DNA of 64,000 nucleotides from Actinomadura chibensis NBRC 106107 (GCF_001552135.1 NZ_BCQP01000037.1:62001-126000), one strand, 5' to 3'. Shown: positions 1 to 7,720, numbered from the stretch's first letter. The notes: generated from the sequence alone by a model not told the origin. A program made the numbers and translations.

Positions 1-1
1 C

Positions 2-502
2 AAGTCCGACTACTCGCGCAGGCGCCGCGAACCCGACCTCCCCTACCGCGAGCTCGGGTCGTCCCTCCAGGCCGCGGGCTGGCTCGACCTGAACAACCGC
101 ATCGGCCGCCTCAAGGTCGGCGAGCTGGACGTCGAGTTCGGCGGCATCGACGACTCCCACATCGACCGCGACCGCTACGACAAGATCGCCGGCCCGGTCG
201 ACCCGCAGGCGGACGTCCACCTCGGCGTCATGCACGCCCCCGAGCCCCGCAACCTCGACCGCTTCACCGCCGACGGCTACGACCTCCTCCTCGCCGGGCA
301 CACCCACGGCGGACAGGTCTGCGTCCCCTTCTACGGCGCCCTCGCCACCAACTGCGGCATCGACCGCCCCCGCGTGAAGGGCCTGCACCGGCACCGCGGC
401 TCCTGGCTGCACGTCTCCGCCGGCCTCGGGACGTCCCCGACCGCGCCCTTCCGCTTCTGCTGCCCGCCCGAGGCGTCGCTGCTCACCCTCGTCCCCCGCT
501 GA
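2..502 (+). CDS. Metallophosphoesterase, C-terminal part (5' end outside window)
   Basis: The reading frame is open from the left edge of the window and ends at the TGA at 500-502, so only the last 166 residues are seen. The fragment carries the GHTHGGQ motif (around 295-317), the histidine-rich metal-binding block of calcineurin-like metallophosphoesterases, and upstream the segment GIDDSH that often precedes it in this family. Members hydrolyse phosphoesters with a dinuclear metal centre; the substrate cannot be told from this fragment. In actinomycetes such genes often follow penicillin-binding protein genes, but the upstream neighbour is not visible here. The stop overlaps the start of the next gene, so the two are probably co-transcribed. 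Confidence 0.85.
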   Translation, partial: KSDYSRRRREPDLPYRELGSSLQAAGWLDLNNRIGRLKVGELDVEFGGIDDSHIDRDRYDKIAGPVDPQADVHLGVMHAPEPRNLDRFTADGYDLLLAGHTHGGQVCVPFYGALATNCGIDRPRVKGLHRHRGSWLHVSAGLGTSPTAPFRFCCPPEASLLTLVPR

Positions 503-1110
503 TGCCCTTCCACTGGAAGACCGGCCGCCGCTCCGCCACGGGCTACGACCGCGTCGTCCAGAACCCCGTCCTGGCCCGCCTCGGCGCACGCCTCCTCTGG
601 AACTACGACATCCGCCACCTCCACCGGGCGATCGCCGCCCAGGACCCTTCGGCCCTCACCCTCGACATCCCCTGCGGCGGCGGCGTGGCCGTCCGCGACA
701 ACCCGCGCCACGTCGCCGCCGACCTCTCCCGCACGATGCTCGACCGCGCCCGCCGCAGGACGTCCACCCTCGTCCAGGCCGACATCTACGCCCTCCCCTT
801 CCCGTCCGGCACCTTCGACGCCTGCGTCACCTACAACGGCCTGCACTGCCTCCCCGACCCCGCCGCCGCTGTGCTTGAGCTGACCCGCGTCCTCCGCCCC
901 GGCGGCACCCTCGGCGGCACCACCCTCATCCTCGGCACGAGCCGCCGCACAGACGCCCTCTACGCCCTCCTGCGCCGCCGGGGCTACTTCGGCCCGTCCG
1001 GCACCCTCGCCGACCTCCGCACCTGGCTGACGTCCGCCAGCCTGACCGACGTCCACCTGACCCCCAACGGCGCCGTGGCCGGCTTCACCGCCCACCGCCC
1101 AGCTAATTAG
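502..1110 (+). CDS. Class I SAM-dependent methyltransferase
   Basis: A 202-residue protein whose ATG shares one base with the stop of the metallophosphoesterase gene. The SAM-binding motif I is LDIPCGGG (about residues 54-61), followed by an acidic motif II in the VAADLSRTML region and a motif IV-like segment FDACVTYNGLHCLPDP. This is the Methyltransf_11/25 fold, and the late VLELTRVLRPGGTLGG segment is typical of UbiE-like enzymes. The substrate is unknown. Translational coupling with the phosphoesterase suggests a shared operon that ends before the tRNA-Pro. Recognition of the fold is firm; no specific function is claimed. Confidence 0.85.
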   Translation: MPFHWKTGRRSATGYDRVVQNPVLARLGARLLWNYDIRHLHRAIAAQDPSALTLDIPCGGGVAVRDNPRHVAADLSRTMLDRARRRTSTLVQADIYALPFPSGTFDACVTYNGLHCLPDPAAAVLELTRVLRPGGTLGGTTLILGTSRRTDALYALLRRRGYFGPSGTLADLRTWLTSASLTDVHLTPNGAVAGFTAHRPAN

Positions 1111-1185
1111 GGACGCACCACCCCCGGCCATCCGCTAAGGTGTACTAGGCGCCGGGAGAACGTACGACTCCCGGGCAGCCACCAC

Positions 1186-1259
1186 CGGGGTGTAGCGCAG
1201 CTTGGCAGCGCGCTTCGTTCGGGACGAAGAGGTCGTGGGTTCAAATCCCGCCACCCCGA
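1186..1259 (+). tRNA. tRNA-Pro (anticodon CGG)
   Basis: The 7-bp acceptor stem pairs 1186-1192 with 1252-1258, with discriminator A at 1259. The anticodon stem CTTCG/CGAAG encloses the loop TTCGGGA, giving anticodon CGG. The T arm reads GTGGG-TTCAAAT-CCCGC. CCA is not encoded directly after the discriminator. The 3' part from 1217 lies inside a 44-bp sequence repeated exactly at 9280-9323, so this tRNA is the integration target of the downstream element, which restores its 3' end. Confidence 0.97.
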
Positions 1260-1260
1260 C
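1217..1260 (+). repeat. attL: 44-bp direct repeat within tRNA-Pro
   Basis: The sequence from the anticodon loop to just past the discriminator of tRNA-Pro is identical to 9280-9323. Identity stops exactly at both sides (left neighbour CTTC against GATA; right neighbour CCAGG against AGCCA), as expected of an integrase attachment identity segment. Confidence 0.95.
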
Positions 1261-1267
1261 CCAGGTC

Positions 1268-1301
1268 AAAGCCCCCTTCCGATCTTGGAAGGGGGCTTTT
1301 T
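1268..1301 (+). terminator. Rho-independent terminator after tRNA-Pro
   Basis: A 13-bp perfect stem (AAAGCCCCCTTCC with GGAAGGGGGCTTT, loop GATCTT) is followed by T residues. It lies inside the integrated element, so the element brought a terminator for the tRNA it restored; the original terminator of the tRNA is probably the one now at 9345-9377. Confidence 0.85.
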
Positions 1302-1309
1302 GATCTCCA

Positions 1310-1329
1310 TACAGCAGCGAAATACAGCA
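1310..1329 (+). promoter_or_regulatory. Putative integrase/excisionase arm sites, left end
   Basis: Two TACAGCA heptamers in direct orientation start at 1310 and 1323, 13 bp apart, and the second continues as TACAGCAAC. The same pair, with the same spacing and orientation and the same AAC extension, lies near the right end at 9175-9194. Paired direct repeats flanking an attachment core are what arm-type binding sites of tyrosine recombinases look like; the protein that binds is inferred. Confidence 0.6.
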
Positions 1330-1369
1330 ACCCCGGCCCACCGAACCGCAGACTGCGGAGTCGTACGAC

Positions 1370-2107
1370 ATGCCTGAGACTGACGACGCCCCCATCTCCG
1401 AAGCAGATCACCGAGGGCTGTACTTTCCGAACGGCGGAGCGCTGCGTATCCGAAACCTTCAGCTCTCCCTCACAGAAGATGGGCGCTTGGACAGCAGCGT
1501 CCAAGTAGAGGTGCGCACGGACGCATGGCACCACTGGTTGGCAGCCGGACGAGACGCTTCTGCGGAGGCCACCTCGGCACGAAAGACGCTGGTCGCAATC
1601 CCTTCTGAGGACGAGCCCTCTTTTAGCGCTGCGCTCGAACAAGAGTTCCGCGCGTCAATGATCGCCCTATCGGCAGTCGCCTTTGCCCTGGACGGCTTCT
1701 ATGCCTCCGTCGTGGAGCATGCATCCGGGACCAAGGTGAAGTCGTCATCGCGCCCAGCCAGCATCTGCGAGACTCTCAAGAGAGCATTCGTCCTCAAGCC
1801 TGACCAGCAGAAGAGGGCCCGGAACGGACTTGATCAAATTTTTCGCTTCCGGGACCAGGCCGTGCATCAACCAGCCAGGTTCGTTGAGCCAGCCCGGCAT
1901 CCCATCGGACTCGCTATGGAACCGCGCTTCGTGATGTTCAGTGTTGAAAACGCCCAGACTGCACTCAAGTTCGCCGAGGACCTTATCTCACTCTGCCTCA
2001 AGAACCCGAAGCAGCAGCACCAGGAACTCGTACAGTGGTGCAAGGGGGCAGAGGATCTGATCCGCCCTCCCGACGCTGCTGCTCCGAAGCCCAACTCCGC
2101 TGATTAA
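1370..2107 (+). CDS. Cargo protein with HEPN-like R-x4-H motif
   Basis: A 245-residue protein between the left end and the integrase gene, whose stop codon it directly abuts (convergent). I do not recognise a named family. Residues 85-175 look helical, and residues 161-166 read RDQAVH within FRFRDQAVHQP, which fits the R-[N/D]-x3-H active-site motif of HEPN ribonucleases and HEPN-like antiphage or toxin proteins. The N-terminal part (residues 15-80) looks like a separate, possibly beta-rich domain. Placement as the only cargo of a mobile element is typical of defence or addiction genes. The base composition is lower in GC than the flanking chromosome. The gene is very probably real; the HEPN reading rests on one short motif. 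Confidence 0.75.
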   Translation: MPETDDAPISEADHRGLYFPNGGALRIRNLQLSLTEDGRLDSSVQVEVRTDAWHHWLAAGRDASAEATSARKTLVAIPSEDEPSFSAALEQEFRASMIALSAVAFALDGFYASVVEHASGTKVKSSSRPASICETLKRAFVLKPDQQKRARNGLDQIFRFRDQAVHQPARFVEPARHPIGLAMEPRFVMFSVENAQTALKFAEDLISLCLKNPKQQHQELVQWCKGAEDLIRPPDAAAPKPNSAD

Positions 2108-3376
2108 CTACACGTCGAATTGCCGCCCGAGTCGCTTGAGTGCCTTGAGGGTCTTGGCGTCGGAGACCTCGGTGTAGACCTCCATCGTCACGTCGATCTG
2201 CGCGTGCCGCAGGATGCGCATCGCCACCCGGGGATGGACGTCCAGCGCGGCGAGCAGGGTGGCACAGGTGTGCCGGGTGTCGTGCACCTTGATCCGCCGG
2301 ACACCGGCCTTGGCGCAGCGCTCGTCAAAGCTCCGGTTGAAGTTCCGGGGATCGATCGGAGTGCCGTAGCGGGTGGTGAAGACCAGGCCCGTTTCCGTCC
2401 AGTCATCGCCGACCGCCTCCTTGCTCTGCTCCTGGCGCTTCTGTCGCAGCACCAGCGCAGTCGCGCAGATTCCGGGGAGCGGAAGGGTCGCGTCCGAAGC
2501 TTCGGTCTTGGTCTCCCTGTGTAGAAGCTCACGACGAACGCGCTGGAGTTGCCACGCCACGTCGATCTCCCCCGCATCGAGGTCGACAGCGTCCCACGGC
2601 AGTCCGAGAACCTCGCCCTTGCGCAGGCCGAGGATGAGGATCAGCACGTACGCGGCGTACATGGGGTCGCCGTCGTTCCGCGCGGATTCGAGAAACCGGC
2701 GTGCCTCATCCACAGACCACGGCTTGTTCTTGCGGACACGAGGCTTGGCCACGCGGACCAGGCCCGCCACGTTCTTCGGGATCAGTTCTTCCGTGACCGC
2801 GTTCGTCAGCGCGCTACGGAGGACCGTCCAAGCGTCCCGGATCGTCCGCTCTGATGCGTACTGCTTGCAGCACTGCCCCTTAGCGCAGCACCGCCGCCGC
2901 TTCTCGTCCCGCCGGGCGTCCTTGCCTTGAGCGCAGCACTGGCAGGTCTCACGGAGCTCATTCAGCCAGGCCCGGACGTCCCGGACGGTGAGCTTGTCGA
3001 GCCGCTTCTTACCGAGGCCCGGCACGATGTAGAGCCGGGTCAGGGTCTCGTACGTCGAGCAGGTCAGCGGCGCGAAGTTCGGCGGGACCACCACCTCCCG
3101 CAACCAGTCCGCGAGGTAGTCGCCGAGGGTCGGGGACTTGGTCGCGACCGGGCCCTTGCGCGCCGCATCGTGCAGCTTGAGCCACTTCTCGTGGGTCTCG
3201 TCGCGTGTCTTGCCGTAGGCCCATTTGCGGGTGCGCTTGCAGTCCGGGGTGGTGACCCAGACGTAGGCGGCGTAGCCGTTTCGGTAGGGGAAGATCGAGC
3301 CTTCCCCGTTCGCGCGGCCACGCCCCCGAGCCTTGCGCGTGCTCGCCTTGCGGGCTTGGTCAGGGGAGCCGGTCAT
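2108..3376 (-). CDS. int: Site-specific tyrosine integrase of the element
   Basis: A 422-residue tyrosine recombinase. An N-terminal AP2-like segment (residues 20-70, GSIFPYRNGYAAYVWV) and a SAM-like core-binding domain (about residues 85-145) are followed by a cysteine-rich insert around residues 144-170 (CQCC, CC, CC) and the catalytic domain. The catalytic residues are visible: Arg in GLRKGEVLG, HDTRH, the HAQ histidine and the nucleophile Tyr in MEVYTEV. It should catalyse recombination between the tRNA-Pro 3' end and the element's att site. Its ATG shares one base with the stop of the excisionase gene, so int, xis and rep form one transcript. Confidence 0.95.
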   Translation of the reverse strand: MTGSPDQARKASTRKARGRGRANGEGSIFPYRNGYAAYVWVTTPDCKRTRKWAYGKTRDETHEKWLKLHDAARKGPVATKSPTLGDYLADWLREVVVPPNFAPLTCSTYETLTRLYIVPGLGKKRLDKLTVRDVRAWLNELRETCQCCAQGKDARRDEKRRRCCAKGQCCKQYASERTIRDAWTVLRSALTNAVTEELIPKNVAGLVRVAKPRVRKNKPWSVDEARRFLESARNDGDPMYAAYVLILILGLRKGEVLGLPWDAVDLDAGEIDVAWQLQRVRRELLHRETKTEASDATLPLPGICATALVLRQKRQEQSKEAVGDDWTETGLVFTTRYGTPIDPRNFNRSFDERCAKAGVRRIKVHDTRHTCATLLAALDVHPRVAMRILRHAQIDVTMEVYTEVSDAKTLKALKRLGRQFDV

Positions 3377-3564
3377 CAGGCAGCCTCTTCCATCAGTCGG
3401 TGGACCAGGTCGTTGATCGCGGTGCGGGGGATGAGTCGACGGCGGCCGATGCGGAACGAGGCCAGGTCGCCGTTACGGAGCAGGTCGTAGAGCTTCCAGC
3501 GGCTGATCTTGAGGAGGACGGCCGTCTCGTCGATGGTGAGGTAGTCGCCAGACGCCGGGATCAC
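3376..3564 (-). CDS. xis: Excisionase, MerR-like helix-turn-helix
   Basis: A 62-residue DNA-binding protein starting at GTG 3564, which overlaps the rep stop codon by 4 bp (GTGA), and ending one base into int. The segment LTIDETAVLLKISRWKLYDLLRNGDL followed by FRIGRRRLIP is the excisionase/AlpA-type winged helix (HTH_17). Such proteins bend DNA at att sites and turn integrase towards excision. An upstream extension of the frame is only the shadow of rep. The tight overlap on both sides implies translational coupling of replication, excision and integration functions, as in pSAM2-type elements. Confidence 0.9.
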   Translation of the reverse strand: MIPASGDYLTIDETAVLLKISRWKLYDLLRNGDLASFRIGRRRLIPRTAINDLVHRLMEEAA

Positions 3565-5045
3565 GCGCAGCCCTCCTCCTCTGCACGCTCGGCGGCGATG
3601 CGGCGCGCGGTCTGCGCCCGTTGGCCGATGTGGTCGGCGAGGATCTGCTCTGCGTCGGTGTAGCCCTGTCCGGCGAATCGCCAGTGCGCCAGGACGAGCG
3701 TGCTGTCCGGTGCCGGGAGCCCGTGCCGCTCGCGGGACTCGGCGGCGCGATGGTCGGCACGGTCCTGCCGCAGCGTGCCGAGGGTGATCGAGTAGTGCCG
3801 GGACTTGGTCGCGAAGTGGCCCCGGAAGCCGAGCATGTGCGCCCAGGGCCGCAGCCGCAGGTCTTGCATGTCCGGGAGCGCGCCCAGGTCCCAGCAGGTC
3901 CGGATCATGCGCCGGGCGTGCGCGGTGACGGGGAGCCGGTCCAGGTCGAGTCCGCCGCTGGTTCCTAGCCCGGCGCAGCGCTTGCAGACTGACCGGCCGT
4001 GCGTTCCGTCGATGCCGCCCGCACCCTTGCACCGGCCGCAGGTCAGACGCCGGTCGATGGTGCCGGACGCTTCCGCGCCCTTGGTGGCGTACTTAGCGAT
4101 GTAGCCCGCCACGGCCTGATCGCTGAGCCCCTGCCCGTCGCCGTGGACGTCGATGGGTCGGACGTCGATCTGGTCGCCCCAGCCGAGCGCACGGTGACCC
4201 GTCTCTGGATCGGGGGACATCACGACCACCCGGCGCGCCGCCGTCGGGATCGCCTCGGTCAGCAGTTCCGCAGTCGCCCAGTCGGGCGGGGGCTCCTGGT
4301 GACCGGCCGCGCCGTCCAGGCGGATCACTGCGTGGAAGTGCACCAGGCCGCGCCGCTGATACTCGGCGACCTTGGCGAACGAGGGCCGCACGAGCTGGTT
4401 GAACCGGCGACGGGACAGGCCCGCCAGTCGTGCCAGCTCTCGCCGTAGTTCCAGCGTGAAGTAGTGCCACAGCTTGCCCGCGTGCGCCTGCCACAGCACC
4501 GCGCCGACGTAGTCGTAGCACTCTGCGCAGATGGGCTGACCGTTCAGGATGTCGTCCTGGTCGTGCCGCAGCCCGCAGTGTTCGGCCGCACCGTGCACGC
4601 ACCTCCCCTTAACCCGGCGGGGACGGCAGGCCACCGGCTCACCGCCGCGTTCCCGCCGGGCGTGCACCGCGCCGAACGAGGGCGCGGTCAGGGTGGCGAA
4701 CACGCGCGGGCGCGTGCTGACGTGCTCACCGATGCCCTTGCCGCCCGACAGGCCGGAGCGGATGACGTGGAACACGTCCCGCCGGTAGACCTCCGAGCAG
4801 GCCGGGCACACCGACGCCCGCCGATTCCCGCACGCCACCAGAAGGTGTCCGGTCGGCTCGTCCGCCGTCCGGTAGACGTGCACGACCTCGCCCGTGCTCT
4901 GGTCGATCACTTGTGATTCGCCCACCAGGCGAACCGGTGCGCTGCACCCGCCCGTTGCCGCTACCTGGTGTGTCCACCGCTCGTATCCCGGTGCCGACGC
5001 CACCTCGGCCACCGCCCGCAGCCAGGGCGGCACCTCACCCGACAT
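3561..5045 (-). CDS. repSA: RepSA-type HUH replication initiator
   Basis: About 494 residues from ATG 5045, chosen because GAAGGGAAGGGG precedes it and because the conserved YERWTHQVAATGGC segment then lies about 20 residues in, the usual distance; an in-frame GTG at 5102 would add 19 residues. Cysteine pairs CPAC (N-terminal) and CGRC/CKRC (centre, DnaJ-like zinc ligands) are seen. The motif GLVHFHAVIRLD is the HUH metal site of rolling-circle initiators, and YIAKYATKGAE supplies the expected catalytic Tyr/Lys region. The protein should nick the element's origin after excision. Its promoter lies beside the inverted-repeat operator at 5129-5189, divergent from the GntR gene. Confidence 0.93.
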   Translation of the reverse strand: MSGEVPPWLRAVAEVASAPGYERWTHQVAATGGCSAPVRLVGESQVIDQSTGEVVHVYRTADEPTGHLLVACGNRRASVCPACSEVYRRDVFHVIRSGLSGGKGIGEHVSTRPRVFATLTAPSFGAVHARRERGGEPVACRPRRVKGRCVHGAAEHCGLRHDQDDILNGQPICAECYDYVGAVLWQAHAGKLWHYFTLELRRELARLAGLSRRRFNQLVRPSFAKVAEYQRRGLVHFHAVIRLDGAAGHQEPPPDWATAELLTEAIPTAARRVVVMSPDPETGHRALGWGDQIDVRPIDVHGDGQGLSDQAVAGYIAKYATKGAEASGTIDRRLTCGRCKGAGGIDGTHGRSVCKRCAGLGTSGGLDLDRLPVTAHARRMIRTCWDLGALPDMQDLRLRPWAHMLGFRGHFATKSRHYSITLGTLRQDRADHRAAESRERHGLPAPDSTLVLAHWRFAGQGYTDAEQILADHIGQRAQTARRIAAERAEEEGCA

Positions 5046-5128
5046 CCCCTTCCCTTCGTTGTCGGTCGTCTCGTCCTCCGAAGCGCTGTGCTCCTCGGTC
5101 ACGCAGACCCACTCCTCGCCCAGGGATC

Positions 5129-5189
5129 ACTACTTGTACTACAGGTTGCCCGACATGGACGCTGAATTGCAACCTGTAGTACAAGTAGT
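5129..5189. promoter_or_regulatory. Perfect 21-bp inverted repeat: likely operator between repSA and the GntR gene
   Basis: The arm at 5129-5149 is the exact reverse complement of 5169-5189, with a 19-bp spacer. Each arm includes the hexamer TTGTAC or its complement GTACAA. It occupies the divergent intergenic region and so could control both repSA-xis-int and the regulator itself. The same TTGTAC/GTACAA pair occurs in the palindrome at 6306-6336. Binding by the GntR protein is inferred from position. Confidence 0.75.
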
Positions 5190-5217
5190 CGAGCGACTTT
5201 TCTCGAAGGGACGGGCC

Positions 5218-6096
5218 ATGCAGGCAGACGACGACAGCGCCGGACCAGGTGGCAGCACGGACGCGGACAAGGACGCACGCTGGCGCACTATTGCCGCTGA
5301 CCTGCGCACAGGCATCTTGGACGGCCGCTATCCCCCAGGCGGAGCACTGCCCAGCGAACCGGAGCTGGTCCGCCGCTGGGATGTGTCACGCCCGACCGTC
5401 CGCAAGGCCATCGAGACACTCGTGTCCGAGGGCCTCGCCTACGTCATGCGCGGCCGAGGATCGTTCGTACGGCCCACACCGGAGCGGCGGCTCATCCTCA
5501 TCAGCAACCAGAACCGCGCCGACCTGGCCTCACCCGCCTACCATCCCGAGATCCGCGCATTCGGCTGGGAACTCGCCAAGAAGGACATGCCCGAAGAGCC
5601 GTTCCACGGCGAACGAATCAACGCCACGCGCAACACCGCGCCCTTGTGCGGCGTCCGGCCCGGACAGTCCGTGATACACCGCCACAGCCTGTGGCGCTTC
5701 CCGTTCGGCGGCCGAGTCGAGATCGACTCCTACGCCGACGCCGAACTGGTTCCCGACTGGGACGATCAAAAGCGGTTCCACCAGTACCGCAAACGCCCCA
5801 AGTTCTTCTACGACAGCCTCCAGCGCAACCGGGGCCCAGTGCGATGGATCACCCTGACCACCGCCCGACTGGCCTACGAAGACGAACGCACCCGGCTTGG
5901 CATGAGCTACGCCGACGCCATCGTGTTGGTGACGCGCACCCAGATCGACCGACACGGCCGCCTGTTGGAATCCACACAGGTCAAAGCACCAGCCAGCCAC
6001 TTCGAGATCGGACACGGTGCAGAACTCGCCGACGACCCGAACGAACTGTTCAACCCCGAGGAACTAGCCGACGAAGCCATAGCCCTGCTGATCTAA
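5218..6096 (+). CDS. GntR-family regulator (HTH plus UTRA-like domain), KorSA-like role
   Basis: A 292-residue protein from ATG 5218, preceded by GAAGGGA; upstream in-frame codons run through the operator and are not coding. Residues about 20-85 hold the GntR winged helix (ADLRTGILDGRYPPGGALPSEPELVRRWDVSRPTVRKAIETLVSEGL), followed by a roughly 170-residue UTRA-like effector domain. In pSAM2 a GntR protein (KorSA) represses the replication/transfer activator; here the gene is divergent from repSA across a perfect inverted repeat, so it probably represses replication and excision and its own synthesis. The ligand, if any, is unknown. Confidence 0.88.
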   Translation: MQADDDSAGPGGSTDADKDARWRTIAADLRTGILDGRYPPGGALPSEPELVRRWDVSRPTVRKAIETLVSEGLAYVMRGRGSFVRPTPERRLILISNQNRADLASPAYHPEIRAFGWELAKKDMPEEPFHGERINATRNTAPLCGVRPGQSVIHRHSLWRFPFGGRVEIDSYADAELVPDWDDQKRFHQYRKRPKFFYDSLQRNRGPVRWITLTTARLAYEDERTRLGMSYADAIVLVTRTQIDRHGRLLESTQVKAPASHFEIGHGAELADDPNELFNPEELADEAIALLI

Positions 6097-6305
6097 CGGG
6101 CTCATACTTTCTTCACTGATTCAAGGCGGCCCTGACGGGCCGCACGGCTGGCTCGGCACCGGATCCTCCGCTTGAGCCTCCCCTAAAGACCTGAGGTGGT
6201 CAGATCACCTTGCCCGAGACCGGCTGCGGGAGATCGGACCGCGCCCCGTGTCATATGGCCGCATCGTCCTTGAGCCCGCCAGGGGTAGTTGCTCGCGCGT
6301 GTGTA

Positions 6306-6336
6306 GGCTTGTACAGAGTGGTGCTCTGTACAAGCC
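6306..6336. promoter_or_regulatory. Palindrome sharing TTGTAC/GTACAA half-sites with the repSA-gntR operator
   Basis: GGCTTGTACAGAG (6306-6318) and CTCTGTACAAGCC (6324-6336) are perfect complements around TGGTG, and the outer bases 6301-6304 also pair with 6338-6341. It follows the stop of the small membrane gene at 6357, so it could serve as that gene's terminator, but no T-run follows on the minus strand. The shared half-sites favour a second regulator site. Confidence 0.55.
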
Positions 6337-6356
6337 CACACTCTTCGCAGGTCCTG

Positions 6357-6509
6357 CTACCAGGCGATCAACGGTGAGCGGTACACCGCGAGGAACGCGG
6401 CTCCTGCAAGTGCGGCCAACACGAGCAGGGCCATGAGACGGACGGTGCGACCCCACGTGTTGATAGCGAGTCGCACCGTCCGTCCCACTTCCATGGCGAT
6501 AGTGCTCAT
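6357..6509 (-). CDS. Small single-pass membrane protein of the element
   Basis: Fifty residues from ATG 6509, preceded by a textbook ribosome-binding site (AAGGAGGTGA ending about 8 bases before the start), which decides for this start over the upstream ATG. The N-terminal half has a repeated GRTVRL segment with basic residues, and residues about 28-44 form one hydrophobic transmembrane stretch (LMALLVLAALAGAAFLAVY). Small membrane proteins are common in actinomycete conjugative elements, but I cannot match this one to a named Spd family. The AT-rich leader upstream can fold (6541-6609). Confidence 0.7.
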   Translation of the reverse strand: MSTIAMEVGRTVRLAINTWGRTVRLMALLVLAALAGAAFLAVYRSPLIAW

Positions 6510-7231
6510 TATGCTTTCACCTCCTTGCTTAAATATATTTCCCTCATAACGCAAAAGACGCCAAGCACCCAAATGGATGATTGGCGCCACACGTCCAAAT
6601 AAATGAGGGGCTGCCGTCTCCTAATTCCACTACGCGAGTCAGGAGACTGGCCCCAGCTTACCCCAGCAGCACCCCTCCGCGAGGTCACCGGCTAGTGCCG
6701 CTGGCCGGTTCCGTACTTGCGCGGGGACCCCTCGCGGGGGCCGCCGTCGGGCCATTGCGGGCAGGCAAGGAGCCAGCCCGTTCGCCGGTCAGGCTAGCGG
6801 CCCCCGCCCCCGCGCAAGTCCGGAACCGTCCAGCTTCAACGCGCGGCACATCCCACACTCACGGCCCAGATCTCACCGGGTGTGTGGGGGCCGGGTGCGT
6901 GGCTGGGCCCGCCCACCGCGCGGCGGGGCCGTGGACGGCCGCCGCGCCTTGCGCGTGCGGCCTAGGGGCCGTTCGCGGCGCGGCCCCGACCACCGCCCCG
7001 CCCCGCCGTGGACGGTCCGCACGTACCGCACCGCGCAACCCCAGGCAGGCCCCCACACGGGACAGGCCGCGCAGGAGCCGGGCAGCGGCTTCAACGTCCG
7101 ACGACGCTTGAGACGGAATTGCCGCAACGGCGTCGGCTGACTCTCTGCGGTCGCCCCTACGGGGTGGCCTTGCGGCCATCGACCGGCCCCGACCCTGTCA
7201 GCGCGCAAGGGAAGCCGCGGCCCTCACGCCA
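6510..7231. other. Non-coding region of the element with nested inverted repeats (candidate origin or transfer locus)
   Basis: No reading frame here looks like a protein; all are Pro/Arg/Ala-rich shadows. Seen instead: an AT-rich stretch at 6530-6600 with two nested stems (CCCTCAT 6541-6547 with 6603-6609; CGCCAA 6559-6564 with 6581-6586), and a large imperfect inverted repeat whose arms lie at about 6700-6727 and 6807-6834, with a second inner pair built on GGGGGCC. A further short palindrome GGCCGTGGACGGCC lies near 6926. AICE origins and clt loci are non-coding and structured, so this is the likeliest place for them, by inference. Confidence 0.5.
6700..6834. repeat. Large imperfect inverted repeat
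   Basis: The left arm (GCTGGCCGGTTCCGTACTTG and onward, from 6700) matches the reverse complement of the right arm ending at 6834 (CAAGTCCGGAACCGTCCAGC) over about 28 bp with two or three mismatches. An inner arm pair continues the stem (GCGGGGGCC near 6730 and GGCCCCCGC near 6800). Confidence 0.6.
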
Positions 7232-7431
7232 TCACGGACCGGACGGGCGAGCCAGGAACTTGGGCCGAGGCCACGGCCAGGCCGCCGGATTCTCTAGCGC
7301 CTCACGCAGCTCACGCGGATTGGCCGCTTCCACCAGCCGCCCCCCCCACTCGACAACGGCACCAGCGCCCACCATGCCCCGGTAGCGCGCCCGTACCAGG
7401 TGACCGCACCCGAGGCGGAGTGCTCACCCAT
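7232..7431 (-). pseudogene. Small element gene broken (or phase-switched) at a G8 tract
   Basis: From ATG 7431, which overlaps the stop of the preceding gene, the frame reads MGEHSASGAVTWYGRATGAW and on to LSS, then meets a run of eight G on the coding strand (7347-7340). Reading on in frame gives a short junk tail, but one more G (or two fewer) joins it to RLVEAANPRELREALENPAA followed by a Trp/Pro-rich end at 7232, a natural-looking 66-residue protein. Similar small WYG-RATG-WWA proteins accompany XRE regulators in actinomycetes, as far as I recall. This is either a slippage-inactivated gene, a phase-variable one, or a sequencing error in the homopolymer. Confidence 0.65.
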
Positions 7432-7720
7432 CAGCCTGCGCGGCGAGCTTGCCCTTGACCGCCACCACCACATCGGGCAAGTGCTCGTCAGCGGCCGGAG
7501 CGATCGCACCACCGCCCGGGAACGCGAACCACAACTCACCGCCACAGGCCATCCGCTGATCACACCGCACCATTACCGGCGACCCGGAGGAAGCCGGGAC
7601 CGCGAGCAGCGGGTCAGACTCGGCCACCTCCACCGCGTACCCGTGCGACTTGAGCGCCTGCGCCAACGCCCAGACGCGCAGCCGTCGCGCCTCCGTCACC
7701 TGCGAGATTTCCGTTGCCAT
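7424..7720 (-). CDS. Small conserved protein divergent from the XRE regulator
   Basis: Ninety-eight residues from ATG 7720, preceded by GGAGGA; in-frame upstream codons overlap the divergent regulator and are rejected. The N-terminus (MATEISQVTEARRLRVWALA) is helical, and the C-terminal part contains VRCDQRMACGGELWFAFPGG with two cysteines. I do not know a function. The arrangement, an XRE/TPR regulator divergent from a small protein followed by a WYG-type small protein, is one I associate with actinomycete chromosomes and elements (DUF397/XRE-like pairs), though this is not a clear DUF397 sequence. Confidence 0.75.
   Translation of the reverse strand: MATEISQVTEARRLRVWALAQALKSHGYAVEVAESDPLLAVPASSGSPVMVRCDQRMACGGELWFAFPGGGAIAPAADEHLPDVVVAVKGKLAAQADG

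Noticed and set aside
6873..7208. A 111-residue minus-strand protein with a cysteine pair in the element
   Set aside because: Arg/Pro-rich with no ribosome-binding site or domain; more likely non-coding structured DNA, although I cannot exclude a small gene.
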